From Rufibacter roseus (GTDB taxonomy: Bacteria > Bacteroidota > Bacteroidia > Cytophagales > Hymenobacteraceae): a stretch of 64,000 nucleotides of DNA. Positions 17,294-25,696 of this stretch are shown here, one piece after another. Made by a program: the position numbers and the translations under genes. Each line of letters begins with the position of its first letter. The stretch's first letter is position 1. Below the pieces are notes generated by a model. It made no database searches. It was given only the letters and a program-made list of their open reading frames with translations, and had not been told where the DNA came from. Location of the stretch: NCBI RefSeq assembly GCF_001647285.1, contig NZ_LRML01000010.1, positions 62,001 through 126,000 on the forward strand. Direction: 5' to 3'.

Positions 17294-17380
17294 CACTAAA
17301 TTTTTAATGTTTTAGGCCCCTGCTAATGCAACAACACAACGCGTAAGGGCTGAAATTGTTTGCGTGAAGTGTATATTTTT

Positions 17381-18178
17381 TTATTTGTGACGGGCTGGTG
17401 TTTCTCCGTCTCCGGTGTTAAACAAAAAGTGAATTCCTAACTGCAAGCCTACCACCATGTTCTGGCGCAGCACATAATAATCAGGGTCTACAGGGCTTCT
17501 CTGTGACTCTGAATCTCTTATGTTCACAAAGTTGTAGTGGTAGCGGATATTGGCCGTTAGGTACGTGGCTGAGTTAAGGGAATATTCCACCCCTGTGCCC
17601 AGGGCTATACCTAAGTCATATTTATTAAAGCCGCCAATAGGTGTACCGCTGTTGTTTCTGTTGCGCTCAGCTTCATCAGTGGTAGCTAGCACATATGTGC
17701 CTGCATTTATAGGAATTGGAGAGCCGTTACGGTCATAAGTGGCATCGCGGGAAAAACGGTTTTCTTCGCGGCCTTTTTGCAGGATGCTCAGCTGCGGCCC
17801 TACATGGAAGTTAAAGCGAAGCCTACCCGTGGTGGTGTACTTGAAGAGCACCGGAATATTCCAGTACACCAAGTCAATTTCCTTTTCGCCTGTCTTGTCT
17901 CCGTTGTCATCTACAAAGTCAAAATTCTCGCCTTGCTTAGAGCGAATCAACTCTACCTGAAAGTTGTGGTTCTCATTGAACTTATAACCGGCTACAACTC
18001 CGAACGGAGCCCACTTGGTAGTAAACTTGTGCCGGTAGTTTACATCCTCATACTGTTCATCATTGATGATCCAGGTATTTTGGTATTGGGTGGTCACGCC
18101 AATGTACGGCCCTTTAATGCTTTGAGCCTGCATAGCGAGAGGAAGCAGAAGAAGCAGGGGTAAAAAGTATTTTTTCAT
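17381..18178 (-). CDS. Outer-membrane beta-barrel protein (PorT-like family)
   Basis: 265 residues. Signal peptide MKKYFLPLLLLLPLAMQAQ, then alternating-residue strands typical of an 8- to 10-stranded barrel (GPYIGVTTQYQNTW, APFGVVAGYKFNENHNFQVELI, RLRFNFHVGPQLSIL, YDLGIALGTGVEYSLNS, TYLTANIRYHYNFV, VVGLQLGIHFLF). It should sit in the outer membrane. It stands alone, and no ligand or export role can be given. A GCGTAAGC/GCTTACGC inverted repeat lies in the untranslated leader just upstream (about 18180-18220). Confidence 0.85.
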   Translation of the reverse strand: MKKYFLPLLLLLPLAMQAQSIKGPYIGVTTQYQNTWIINDEQYEDVNYRHKFTTKWAPFGVVAGYKFNENHNFQVELIRSKQGENFDFVDDNGDKTGEKEIDLVYWNIPVLFKYTTTGRLRFNFHVGPQLSILQKGREENRFSRDATYDRNGSPIPINAGTYVLATTDEAERNRNNSGTPIGGFNKYDLGIALGTGVEYSLNSATYLTANIRYHYNFVNIRDSESQRSPVDPDYYVLRQNMVVGLQLGIHFLFNTGDGETPARHK

Positions 18179-18336
18179 AGCGTAAGCTTTAATGACCGTT
18201 TAGTAATACTATCGGCTTACGCATGTTTTTTTGAGGGGTTATGCTCTGGTTGCGTCGGTTATAGGTAGGTAAGGTGATGCCGCCAGTAATTTAATGGGTA
18301 GTAGAGGGCCAGGTGAAGAGTGCAGAGAGGTTTAAT

Positions 18337-18380
18337 AACAAAAATGGCTTTAGCCTCTTGTAAAGAAGGCTAAAGCCATT
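18337..18380 (-). terminator. Terminator of the DUF349 gene
   Basis: AATGGCTTTAGCCT and AAGGCTAAAGCCATT pair with an 8- to 10-nt loop; on the minus strand the stem is followed by TTTTTGTTATT, 40 nt after the stop codon. Confidence 0.85.
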
Positions 18381-18419
18381 GTAGGTTTTGCCGCAAAACA
18401 GGGCACCTATTGCATTGGT

Positions 18420-19730
18420 TTAGGCGTCTTTCTGCACTCCGTGCTTTGCTTTGAGCAGTTCAATCAGTTCAGTTTTGGTTCTGATTTTGCGGTTGAAGTT
18501 TTTGATTTTGCCTTCCAGCATGGTACGGAACGTCTCATTGCTGGGGTTAGGGTTCAGGCGGCCCAAATTAGTTTCCAGCACTTCCAGCTCTTGCTTGTCA
18601 TGCTTTATGAAGTCGCGCAAGGCGTTGATGCGGGCGTGCAGCTGGTCATTAGGGCCGTCTTTGCCTTCGGGCAACGGACGCTTGCGCATATAGTGTTCCA
18701 GACTGCTTAATTCAAATATTTTATCGCAGGCAACCAGAAAGCTTTCCCACACAGCGTCAGACTCCTCTTGCTTTACGGGCCCCACTTTCTTCCAGGCGGC
18801 TTGAAGTTCTTTGGCCTTAGAAACAGCCACCTGAACCGGCTCGTTCAGCAAATCATCGGCTTGGGCTACCAGAGACTTTTTCTTCTCCAGGTTTTCCTCC
18901 AGGTACTTTTCCTTTGATTCAGTTTTCTGGCTGTTAATATGTTTTTTCAAGCGCTCAAAAAAGTGGTTGTTGGCTGCCCTGAAGCTGTTCCATAAATCGT
19001 TGGACAATTTGCGAGGTAGGGTGCCGCCAATTTCTTTCCACTGGTTTTGCAGGTCCTTCAGCTTTTTGCTCGTTTCTTCCCACTCCTCAGAATTCTTGAG
19101 GGCTTCTGATTGGGAGATCAAGGCTCTGTATTTGTCAACAGTCCGGGACAGCATGTCCTTCTTGTCTTGGAAGAATTCTTTTTTACGGGTAAAGAAAACC
19201 TCCACGGCCGCTTTAAAACGCTCTTCCAGTTCTTCCGTCAAATTTTTGTCTACAGGGCCGGTTTTAATCCAAGTCTGGCGAAGCTCCTTTAGTTTTTCAG
19301 TTGTCTCTGGCCAGTCAATGCTGTCTTGCAGGGCTTCGGCCTGCTGAATTAAGGTAATTTTAGTGGAGAGGTTTTTATTACGGTTACGGGCAATGGCCTC
19401 TTTGATTTCTTCCTCGGCGGCGGTAAGGCGGGTGTGCAGGGCCTCAAAATCGCCAATGGCGTCATATTTCTCAATCTGCTCTTTCAGGTGCAGTACCTTC
19501 ATCAGAAAAGAGCCCTTGTTTTCAGACGTTTCAATTTTCTCCAGTAAGGCGTCTACTTTTTGGCGGAAGTTTTCAAAACGGTTCGCGAAGTACAGCAACG
19601 ACTCTTCGGGCACTTCTTTCACTTCACCTACTTGGCGGGCAGGGTAGTGCATAAAAGGCTTTAACCAAACCTGGTTTCCTTCTACGTAGCCGTACTTGTG
19701 CGCCTCCTCAGACAAATCTTTGGTTTCCAT
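18420..19730 (-). CDS. DUF349 domain protein
   Basis: 436 residues, highly charged and helical. At least three DUF349 repeats are visible (about 130-200, 210-275, 285-350), each with a W at the centre: LKELRQTWIKTGPVDK, LKDLQNQWKEIGGTLPRK, KELQAAWKKVGPVKQ, followed by W-x-x-F-x-A-x-x-x-F-F. Such proteins form long coiled bundles; the gammaproteobacterial relative YggN/YfgM-like roles are not established, so the function is unknown. It is transcribed divergently from ettA across a 260-nt gap and ends at a good terminator. Confidence 0.92.
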   Translation of the reverse strand: METKDLSEEAHKYGYVEGNQVWLKPFMHYPARQVGEVKEVPEESLLYFANRFENFRQKVDALLEKIETSENKGSFLMKVLHLKEQIEKYDAIGDFEALHTRLTAAEEEIKEAIARNRNKNLSTKITLIQQAEALQDSIDWPETTEKLKELRQTWIKTGPVDKNLTEELEERFKAAVEVFFTRKKEFFQDKKDMLSRTVDKYRALISQSEALKNSEEWEETSKKLKDLQNQWKEIGGTLPRKLSNDLWNSFRAANNHFFERLKKHINSQKTESKEKYLEENLEKKKSLVAQADDLLNEPVQVAVSKAKELQAAWKKVGPVKQEESDAVWESFLVACDKIFELSSLEHYMRKRPLPEGKDGPNDQLHARINALRDFIKHDKQELEVLETNLGRLNPNPSNETFRTMLEGKIKNFNRKIRTKTELIELLKAKHGVQKDA

Positions 19731-19902
19731 CTACTGGATAATTAACTGAAAAATGTAAAGTCTATTTTTTCACAAGTTTATGAATTAAAGCCAATTTTCA
19801 TAACCCCGCACCGCCAAATTTACGATATTTGCACACTTTGGCGGCTATGCCTGTAAAACTGACTTCTGCTTTCATACTGATTTGAGGAGGCAAGGGTTAT
19901 AT

Positions 19903-19944
19903 AGCGTTTTTGGACTGTTTTTCAGAAAAGAGGCCATAAACGCT
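19903..19944. repeat. Nested palindrome family, copy 6
   Basis: AGCGTTTTTGGACTG and GGCCATAAACGCT around TTTTTCAGAAAA. One of the few copies on the 5' side of a gene (ettA, 47 nt away), within a divergent gap. Confidence 0.6.
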
Positions 19945-19990
19945 TTACTGCCAACACGCTCTGAACCTAAGACAACTGTAACACTGCACT

Positions 19991-21658
19991 ATGAGCAACG
20001 AAACTATCATCTTTTCTATGGCTGGGGTAAGCAAGATTTACCCACCGCAGAAACAAGTACTAAAAAACATTTATCTCTCTTTTTTCTACGGCGCCAAAAT
20101 AGGCGTGCTGGGCCTCAACGGCTCTGGTAAATCTTCTTTGCTGAAGGTAATTGCCGGCGTTGACAAACAGTACCAAGGCGATGTAGCATTCTCGCCAGGC
20201 TATAGCGTGGGGTATCTGGAGCAGGAGCCGCAGCTGGATCCTACCAAAACCGTGATGGAAATTGTGCAGGAAGGCGCGGCCGAAACGGTAGCGCTTCTAA
20301 AGGAATTTGAAGAAATAAACGAAGCCTTTGCTGACCCAGACGCCGATTTTGACAAGTTACTTGCCCGCCAGGGCGAAGTACAGGAAAAGCTGGACCACCT
20401 GGGTGCATGGGATCTGGACAGCAAGCTGGAGCGTGCCATGGATGCTCTGCGCACCCCGCCGGGCGAAGCCATAGTTGGCAACCTGTCGGGTGGTGAGAAG
20501 CGCCGCGTGGCCCTGTGCCGCCTGCTGTTGCAAGAGCCGGATGTGTTGCTACTAGATGAGCCTACCAACCACTTAGACGCTGAGTCTGTGCTGTGGCTGG
20601 AGCAGCACCTTCAGCAGTACAAAGGCACCGTGATTGCCGTTACCCACGACCGTTACTTCCTTGACAACGTAGCTGGCTGGATTCTAGAACTGGACCGTGG
20701 CGAAGGCATTCCGTGGAAAGGAAATTACTCAAGCTGGTTAGAGCAGAAAGCCGAGCGTTTAGCCAAAGAGGAGAAAACCGAAAGCAAGCGCCAAAAGACC
20801 TTACAGCGCGAGTTGGAGTGGGCCCGCATGAGCCCGAAAGCCCGTCAGGCAAAGTCGAAAGCACGTTTAGGCAATTATGAGAAAATGGCCTCTGAGGAAG
20901 CCAAAGAGAAAGAGCAGAAACTGGAGCTCTTCATTCCGGACGGGCCACGATTAGGTAACGTAGTGATTGAGGCAGAAGGCCTGAGCAAAGCATTTGGTGA
21001 TAAACTGCTGTTTGAAGACTTGACATTCAATCTGCCGCCGGCGGGTATTGTGGGTATTATTGGGCCAAACGGTGCTGGTAAATCTACCTTGTTCCGCCTT
21101 ATCACGGGTCGCGAAAAGGCAGATGCCGGTACCATCAATGTAGGCCCAACTGTGGAAGTAGCGTACGTTGATCAGCAGCACGAAAGCTTAGACCCGAACA
21201 AGAGCGTGTTTGAAACCATCTCTGGTGGCACTGAAACCATGATGTTGGCCGGCCGTCAGGTGAATGCTCGTGCCTACGTAAGCAAGTTCAACTTCAGCGG
21301 CGGCGACCAGGAGAAGAAAGTGGGTGTGCTGTCTGGCGGTGAGCGCAACCGCGTGCACCTGGCCATGACTTTAAAGCAAGGTGCCAACCTGTTGTTATTG
21401 GATGAGCCTACAAACGACTTGGACGTAAACGCCATCCGTGCACTGGAAGACGCGCTGGAAAACTTCGCCGGTTGCGCCGTAGTCATCAGCCACGACCGCT
21501 GGTTCTTAGATAGAATTGCCACGCACATCTTAGCCTTTGAGGGCGATAGCCAGGTGGTTTGGTTTGAAGGAAACTTCTCTGACTACGAAGAAGCCAAAAA
21601 GAAACGCCTGGGTGATGTGGAGCCGAAGCGTATCCGTTATAAAAAGCTGATGGACTAG
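19991..21658 (+). CDS. ettA: Energy-dependent translational throttle protein EttA (ABC-F)
   Basis: 555 residues, the family length. Two ABC cassettes: Walker A GLNGSGKSS (about 42) and GPNGAGKST (about 358); signatures LSGGEKRRVALCRLLL and LSGGERNRVHLAMTLK; Walker B DEPTNHLDAES and DEPTNDLDVNA; switch His in VTHDRYFLDN and ISHDRWFLDR. The linker (ERELEWARMSPKARQAKSKAR) and the arm in cassette 1 are those of EttA, which binds the ribosomal E site and gates the first elongation step according to ATP/ADP. No membrane segments. A bidirectional-type terminator follows at 21683. Confidence 0.96.
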   Translation: MSNETIIFSMAGVSKIYPPQKQVLKNIYLSFFYGAKIGVLGLNGSGKSSLLKVIAGVDKQYQGDVAFSPGYSVGYLEQEPQLDPTKTVMEIVQEGAAETVALLKEFEEINEAFADPDADFDKLLARQGEVQEKLDHLGAWDLDSKLERAMDALRTPPGEAIVGNLSGGEKRRVALCRLLLQEPDVLLLDEPTNHLDAESVLWLEQHLQQYKGTVIAVTHDRYFLDNVAGWILELDRGEGIPWKGNYSSWLEQKAERLAKEEKTESKRQKTLQRELEWARMSPKARQAKSKARLGNYEKMASEEAKEKEQKLELFIPDGPRLGNVVIEAEGLSKAFGDKLLFEDLTFNLPPAGIVGIIGPNGAGKSTLFRLITGREKADAGTINVGPTVEVAYVDQQHESLDPNKSVFETISGGTETMMLAGRQVNARAYVSKFNFSGGDQEKKVGVLSGGERNRVHLAMTLKQGANLLLLDEPTNDLDVNAIRALEDALENFAGCAVVISHDRWFLDRIATHILAFEGDSQVVWFEGNFSDYEEAKKKRLGDVEPKRIRYKKLMD

Positions 21659-21664
21659 CGCCTG

Positions 21665-21720
21665 CTTTTGACCAGTTTTTAGAAAAAGAGCCCGGAAACG
21701 TAAGTTTCCGGGCTCTTTTT
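21665..21720 (+). terminator. Terminator of ettA fused to a nested palindrome
   Basis: AAAAAGAGCCCGGAAAC and GTTTCCGGGCTCTTTTT-type arms (21683-21720) form a strong hairpin with a T-run. Its left arm is also the right arm of a degenerate nested palindrome beginning CTTTTGACCAGTTTTT at 21665. Confidence 0.88.
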
Positions 21721-21916
21721 ATTGGAGATGGTGAGGCTGTTGTGCTTGTTGGTGATAACACCAACAAGGGCAGAGTGCGTAGAGAGAAGAGAGAGTAAAA
21801 GGGAACACTTCTCTACCAAAGCCATCTATGGCAAAAGCTTCCTAAACCAAGTCAACCTTTTCCCAAGAAGAAAGCAGTAGTTTTATCACCATAAAAATGA
21901 TTTTTGAAACCTTGAA

Positions 21917-22810
21917 ATGAAATACCTCTTAGCCATTCTGCTTCTCTGCCTCAGTTTTGTGGGGCAATTGCAGGCTCAAACACCAGCTCCAAAGCTTACT
22001 ACCTGGCAAGACATCAGCAACTTGCCAGCTCCCACTTCGGGTAAAAAGATATTCTATGGCTCAGACTCATTGCAGTTTGGGGAACTGCGGTTGCCAGAGG
22101 GGAAAGGGCCGTTTCCGGTGGTGGTAGTGATACACGGCGGCTGCTGGTTAAATCAGTTCAATTATCAGTACATGAACCACATGAGCGCGGCGTTGACTAA
22201 AGCGGGGTACGCTACCTGGAACATAGAATTCAGACGTGTGGGAGACGAGGGCGGAGGCTGGCCGAGCACTTTTTTAGATGTGGCAAAAAGCATAGATCAT
22301 GTGCGGGAATTGGCAAAGCAGTTTGACTTGGACAAGAAGAAGGTAGCGGTAGTGGGGCATTCAGCCGGAGGGCATTTGGCTTTGTGGGCGGCAACCCGTC
22401 AGAAGTTGCCCCGCACTAACCCGCTGTACATTAAAAATCCGATGAAGATAAAAGGAGTAGTGTCGTTGGCGGGCATTACAGACCTGTACACGTACAGCCA
22501 GGAAAAAGGCAGTTGCAATTCAGCAGTGAAGTCTCTTATGGGCGGTTTGCCGGCAGATGTGCCAGACAGATATGCGGAAGGCTCTCCTAAGGGAAATATC
22601 CCCATGAATATGCCGGTAAAGTTGGTGCAAGGCGAACTAGACCCAATTGTGCCGGTAAGTCAGGCCGAAACTCTTGCTAATTATTCTTCTAATAGAAAGT
22701 ATTTAGTGAAATTGGTTCTGCTGCCTAATGCCGGACATTTTGATTTGGTGGCACCTACCTCACCTGCCTGGTTAGCGGTGAAAGGTGCAGTTAGAGAAGT
22801 GTTATATTAG
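21917..22810 (+). CDS. Exported alpha/beta hydrolase (esterase/dipeptidyl-peptidase-like)
   Basis: 297 residues with signal peptide MKYLLAILLLCLSFVGQLQA. The alpha/beta-hydrolase landmarks are the oxyanion-hole HGGCW (73-77), the nucleophile elbow GHSAGG with Ser149, an acid in GELDPIVP (about 238) and the catalytic His in AGHFDLV (about 272). HGG plus GxSAGG places it with the hormone-sensitive-lipase/BD-FAE carboxylesterases, which remove acyl or acetyl groups from small esters or xylan-type sugars in the periplasm. Substrate unknown. It stands alone. Confidence 0.9.
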   Translation: MKYLLAILLLCLSFVGQLQAQTPAPKLTTWQDISNLPAPTSGKKIFYGSDSLQFGELRLPEGKGPFPVVVVIHGGCWLNQFNYQYMNHMSAALTKAGYATWNIEFRRVGDEGGGWPSTFLDVAKSIDHVRELAKQFDLDKKKVAVVGHSAGGHLALWAATRQKLPRTNPLYIKNPMKIKGVVSLAGITDLYTYSQEKGSCNSAVKSLMGGLPADVPDRYAEGSPKGNIPMNMPVKLVQGELDPIVPVSQAETLANYSSNRKYLVKLVLLPNAGHFDLVAPTSPAWLAVKGAVREVLY

Positions 22811-22948
22811 TCTCAGGAGTAAAATAACACCAACTCTGCGTTGATTATAGGGCAGCCAACCTAGGCGGCTCTTCATTTTTAACATCCAATTTTGGGTTGA
22901 TTCCGTTTCTTAATAGGAGAAAGGAACAGAAAATCAAAAGAAATAGAG

Positions 22949-23608
22949 ATGTTGAAAATGATTAGAAGAAGTTTGAAAGTGAATGTATGCCTGTTTATTT
23001 TATCCATAGCCACAATAGTAGGTTGCGCGCCTACTACCCAAGTGACAGGTACTTGGGTTAGCCCCGAAACAGCAGGAAAGACCTATGGTCAGGTAATTGT
23101 GGCAGCACTCACTGAAAACGCAGTAGCCCAGCAGACCATAGAAAGCAGCTTGCAGAAGCAATTGCAACAGCGGGGTATTACAGCCACTAAAAGCATTGAT
23201 ATGTTTTCGCCGGATGTAATGCGAAATGCCGGAACCAACCCAGACGCTTTGCTGGAGAGAATAAAAAGTAACCGGCACGATGCCATACTTACGGTGGCCG
23301 TGGTAGACACCGAAGTGGAGCAGCACTATTTGCCTAGCCCCAGCCCTTATTCGCCAATGGCGCGGTTCAGGTGGTACGACAGTTTTAGAGGGTATTATGG
23401 GCATATGTCGCCAACTGTATATAACCCGGGTTATTACCGTGAAGACAAAACTTATTTTCTAGAATCGAATTTATATGATGCTGATTCAGAGAAGCTGCTG
23501 TGGTCAGCGCAATCGCAGTCTACCAATCCGCTCGGGCTGGAACGGCTGGCGGAAACATTTGCGGAAGAAACCGTAAGGCAAATGCGAAGAGATAAACTGA
23601 TCAGGTAA
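22949..23608 (+). CDS. DUF4136-like lipoprotein
   Basis: 219 residues. The N-terminus (MLKMIRRSLKVNVCLFILSIATIVGCAPT) carries the lipobox IVGC, with Cys26 the lipid anchor. The mature protein begins TTQVTGTWVSPETAGKTYGQVIVAALTENAVAQQTIESSL, then QLQQRGITATKSID and a C-terminal AQSQSTNPLGLERLAETFAEETVRQM, the layout of DUF4136 and related lipoproteins of unknown role. The centre is rich in Tyr/Pro (YLPSPSPYSPMARFRWYDSFRGYYGH). Followed 41 nt later by a terminator. Confidence 0.8.
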   Translation: MLKMIRRSLKVNVCLFILSIATIVGCAPTTQVTGTWVSPETAGKTYGQVIVAALTENAVAQQTIESSLQKQLQQRGITATKSIDMFSPDVMRNAGTNPDALLERIKSNRHDAILTVAVVDTEVEQHYLPSPSPYSPMARFRWYDSFRGYYGHMSPTVYNPGYYREDKTYFLESNLYDADSEKLLWSAQSQSTNPLGLERLAETFAEETVRQMRRDKLIR

Positions 23609-23630
23609 TTTTGCAAAAAGTAAAAAAAAG

Positions 23631-23685
23631 TTTAGAACCTGTTTTTACCAAAAGAGCCCGGAAACTTATGTTTCCGGGCTCTTTT
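23631..23685 (+). terminator. Terminator fused to a nested palindrome
   Basis: AAAAGAGCCCGGAAAC (23650-23665) pairs perfectly with GTTTCCGGGCTCTTTT (23670-23685). The preceding TTTAGAACCTGTTTTT (23631) is the left arm of a nested palindrome that would compete for the same left stem arm. Confidence 0.88.
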
Positions 23686-23691
23686 GGTTTA

Positions 23692-23737
23692 CATTAGACG
23701 TAAGACACAAGAAAAGTCTTGTGTCTTACGTCTAATG
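23692..23737. repeat. Perfect 21-bp hairpin CATTAGACG.../...CGTCTAATG
   Basis: The arm at 23692-23712 is the exact complement of 23717-23737, loop aaag. It lies between convergent genes immediately after the terminator and 16 nt before the yceI-like stop codon, without a T-run of its own. Confidence 0.85.
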
Positions 23738-23753
23738 TCTTGTATCTAAAATT

Positions 23754-24428
23754 TTACTGCTTTTTAGCTTGCAGGTCCATTTCAATGTTAACGGTTTCAG
23801 AGATAAACTTATCGCCTAAGGTTTTGTCGTTGCCGTAGTTCATTTTCCACTCGCGGCGGTCAATGTCAAAGTTGGCTTTAGCCTTAAGGGAGTTTTCATC
23901 CTGCTCAACGCGAGCCGGGAAAGTGATGTTCTTTGTCTCGCCCTTCAGGGTAAAGTTACCGCTCACGTTAAAGTTAGCGCCTTCTACAAGAGAGGTATCG
24001 CCTTCAGATGGTTTATAAGGGGCAACGTTGGTGATTTCAAATTTGGCGGTGCCAAAGTTATCGGCATCAAAGAAGTCGCCGCTCATTAAGTGCGGACGTA
24101 ATTTAGTGTCAATCATTTCACCTTCTTCTTCCATATCCATAGAGGTGATGTCAATCACAAAGTTGCCTCCGGTAATTTGGTTGCCTTCTACTGATACAGT
24201 GCCAGAAGCAAGTTTAAACGTGCCTGGGTGGTTCTTGCCCACACCATGCCCAGTAAAACGTATTTTAGAGTTGGCAGTGTCTACCGTAAAGGTCTGGCCT
24301 GCTGCGTCGGCGGCTTGTTGGGCATCGGTAATAGTGGCACTATCGCCTTTAGGCGCTTCGTTACAAGAAGCAACAGCCAGAGCGGTAGCAAACGCGAAGC
24401 AGGTGGTTTTTAAAAAGGTGAATTTCAT
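23754..24428 (-). CDS. YceI-family lipoprotein
   Basis: 224 residues. Signal with lipobox (ALAVASCNEAP, Cys23), then a YceI beta-barrel domain from about 45: FTVDTANSKIRFTGHGVGKNHPGTFKLASGTVSV, GGNFVIDITSMDM, HLMSGDFFDADNFGTAKFEITNV, NFTLKGETKNITFPA. YceI domains bind long amphipathic isoprenoid-like molecules in the periplasm. The HPG in place of the common H-x-V-x-G segment is a subfamily trait of Bacteroidota. It is a single gene; the leader has a possible TATATTTC -7 box. Confidence 0.93.
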   Translation of the reverse strand: MKFTFLKTTCFAFATALAVASCNEAPKGDSATITDAQQAADAAGQTFTVDTANSKIRFTGHGVGKNHPGTFKLASGTVSVEGNQITGGNFVIDITSMDMEEEGEMIDTKLRPHLMSGDFFDADNFGTAKFEITNVAPYKPSEGDTSLVEGANFNVSGNFTLKGETKNITFPARVEQDENSLKAKANFDIDRREWKMNYGNDKTLGDKFISETVNIEMDLQAKKQ

Positions 24429-24628
24429 AGCGTGTTAAGGTTTGTTAAATAATGTATCTACACGAATTAAGTGAAATGAAATATAGTTTACAACGATAGC
24501 CAGCAATATTAGTTGAATTTAATGTTTGACAGCTTGATCAAAATTGCCTCCTGTATTGAAAAAACATGGCTAAAACCTTCGCATGCATTAAAAGTTCAGG
24601 CATGTGCTGCCTCACAATTTTGAAAAGT

Positions 24629-25387
24629 TTATTCAGCCGAAACCTGTTCAGGCTCGGGAGAAACTGAGCCTATTGGGTTAAATGGGTACAGTATGATCAG
24701 ACAGAAAAGGGTAGTAGCGCCCAACTCCAGCAACTCCGCATTTTTGCCCGACGGACATAAGCCAATTAACACAAACAGCAGAAGGAAAGAAATAATTTGG
24801 TAAACTCGGGGGACTGGCACTGCCCAACTGTTTGCCAATGATCTAACCCATTGTTTTTTGCGGTAAAGCCACGGGAACACTAACAAGTAAAAGGCTATTG
24901 CTACGGTTAAAAGCTGTGAGAAAATAAGTTTATTCACCTTCACGCCATCTACCACCATGTTGTGCAGGTTCATTTCTTGCTGAGCATTATAGGTTTTGAA
25001 AAAAGAGGAGCTCTGGATGTTGAAGATGCGTTGTCCCCAGCTAATTTCTTCGCCTAAGGCAAATAAACTGAACAGGGCAATAAATACAGTGCTGGCTATC
25101 ATTTTGCCGCTGAGGGAGCCCCTCCTATAAATTATTCTTACAAGGCAGGCTATGGAAACCACCGCCAAGGGTAATACCGTAAGCCATTCAATTAGCCCGT
25201 CTTCTACGGTGTACACATCTTCAAACCACTCTTTATCTGCGTAAGCTGAAATCACGCCTATGCTCACCAAGCTAAACATGAGTAGCAGAGAGAGTTTTTC
25301 GGGCAATGAAAGAAGAGAAAAGCTTTTTGTTTTAAATAAGTTGCCAACGTAGCTAGGCGCGGAGGGAGAGGAGGAAAAATAACCCAT
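24629..25387 (-). CDS. Hypothetical polytopic membrane protein
   Basis: 252 residues, not recognised by name. Six or so hydrophobic helices can be seen (LSLLLMFSLVSIGVISAYA, WLTVLPLAVVSIACLVRII, MIASTVFIALFSLFALG, IFSQLLTVAIAFYLLVFPWLY, YQIISFLLLFVLIGLC, ATTLFCLIILYPF). Between helices 3 and 4 lies a polar stretch GEEISWGQRIFNI with QQEMNLHNMVVDG, which is the conserved-looking signature and may be a catalytic or binding loop at the membrane face. Stands alone; no function proposed. Confidence 0.75.
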   Translation of the reverse strand: MGYFSSSPSAPSYVGNLFKTKSFSLLSLPEKLSLLLMFSLVSIGVISAYADKEWFEDVYTVEDGLIEWLTVLPLAVVSIACLVRIIYRRGSLSGKMIASTVFIALFSLFALGEEISWGQRIFNIQSSSFFKTYNAQQEMNLHNMVVDGVKVNKLIFSQLLTVAIAFYLLVFPWLYRKKQWVRSLANSWAVPVPRVYQIISFLLLFVLIGLCPSGKNAELLELGATTLFCLIILYPFNPIGSVSPEPEQVSAE

Positions 25388-25696
25388 AGGAATAGTAGTT
25401 AAGATGCTGCTTAAGTGCCACCAATCACTAGGTTAACGAAGAAATACTATATATGGTCTATAATATCTTTACATGAAGCAAAATTGGGTATTTCAGATTG
25501 CTTGATGCTTAACGGTTAAGATGAAATCTTTTGTGAGAGCTACAGCATTATTGGAAGTAATGCCAAGACAAGCGCTATTACAGAACCCAAGATTCAATGA
25601 TGAAATTACCAAAAAGGAAAAGGCGTTTTCGGGGTGTTTTCCCGAAAACGCCTACAAAACAGATCGGCTGAAATAGGGCCAGCAGATCGGACAGAA
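25388..25696. other. Spacer with M16 terminator
   Basis: 309 bases without a gene. It contains the terminator of the M16 gene (25615-25653); the rest is AT-rich and shows nothing I can name. Confidence 0.5.
25615..25653 (-). terminator. Terminator of the M16 peptidase gene
   Basis: AGGCGTTTTCGGG (25621-25633) and CCCGAAAACGCCT (25641-25653) form a perfect 13-bp stem; on the minus strand TTTTCCTTTTT follows. It lies 44 nt after the stop codon. Confidence 0.88.
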
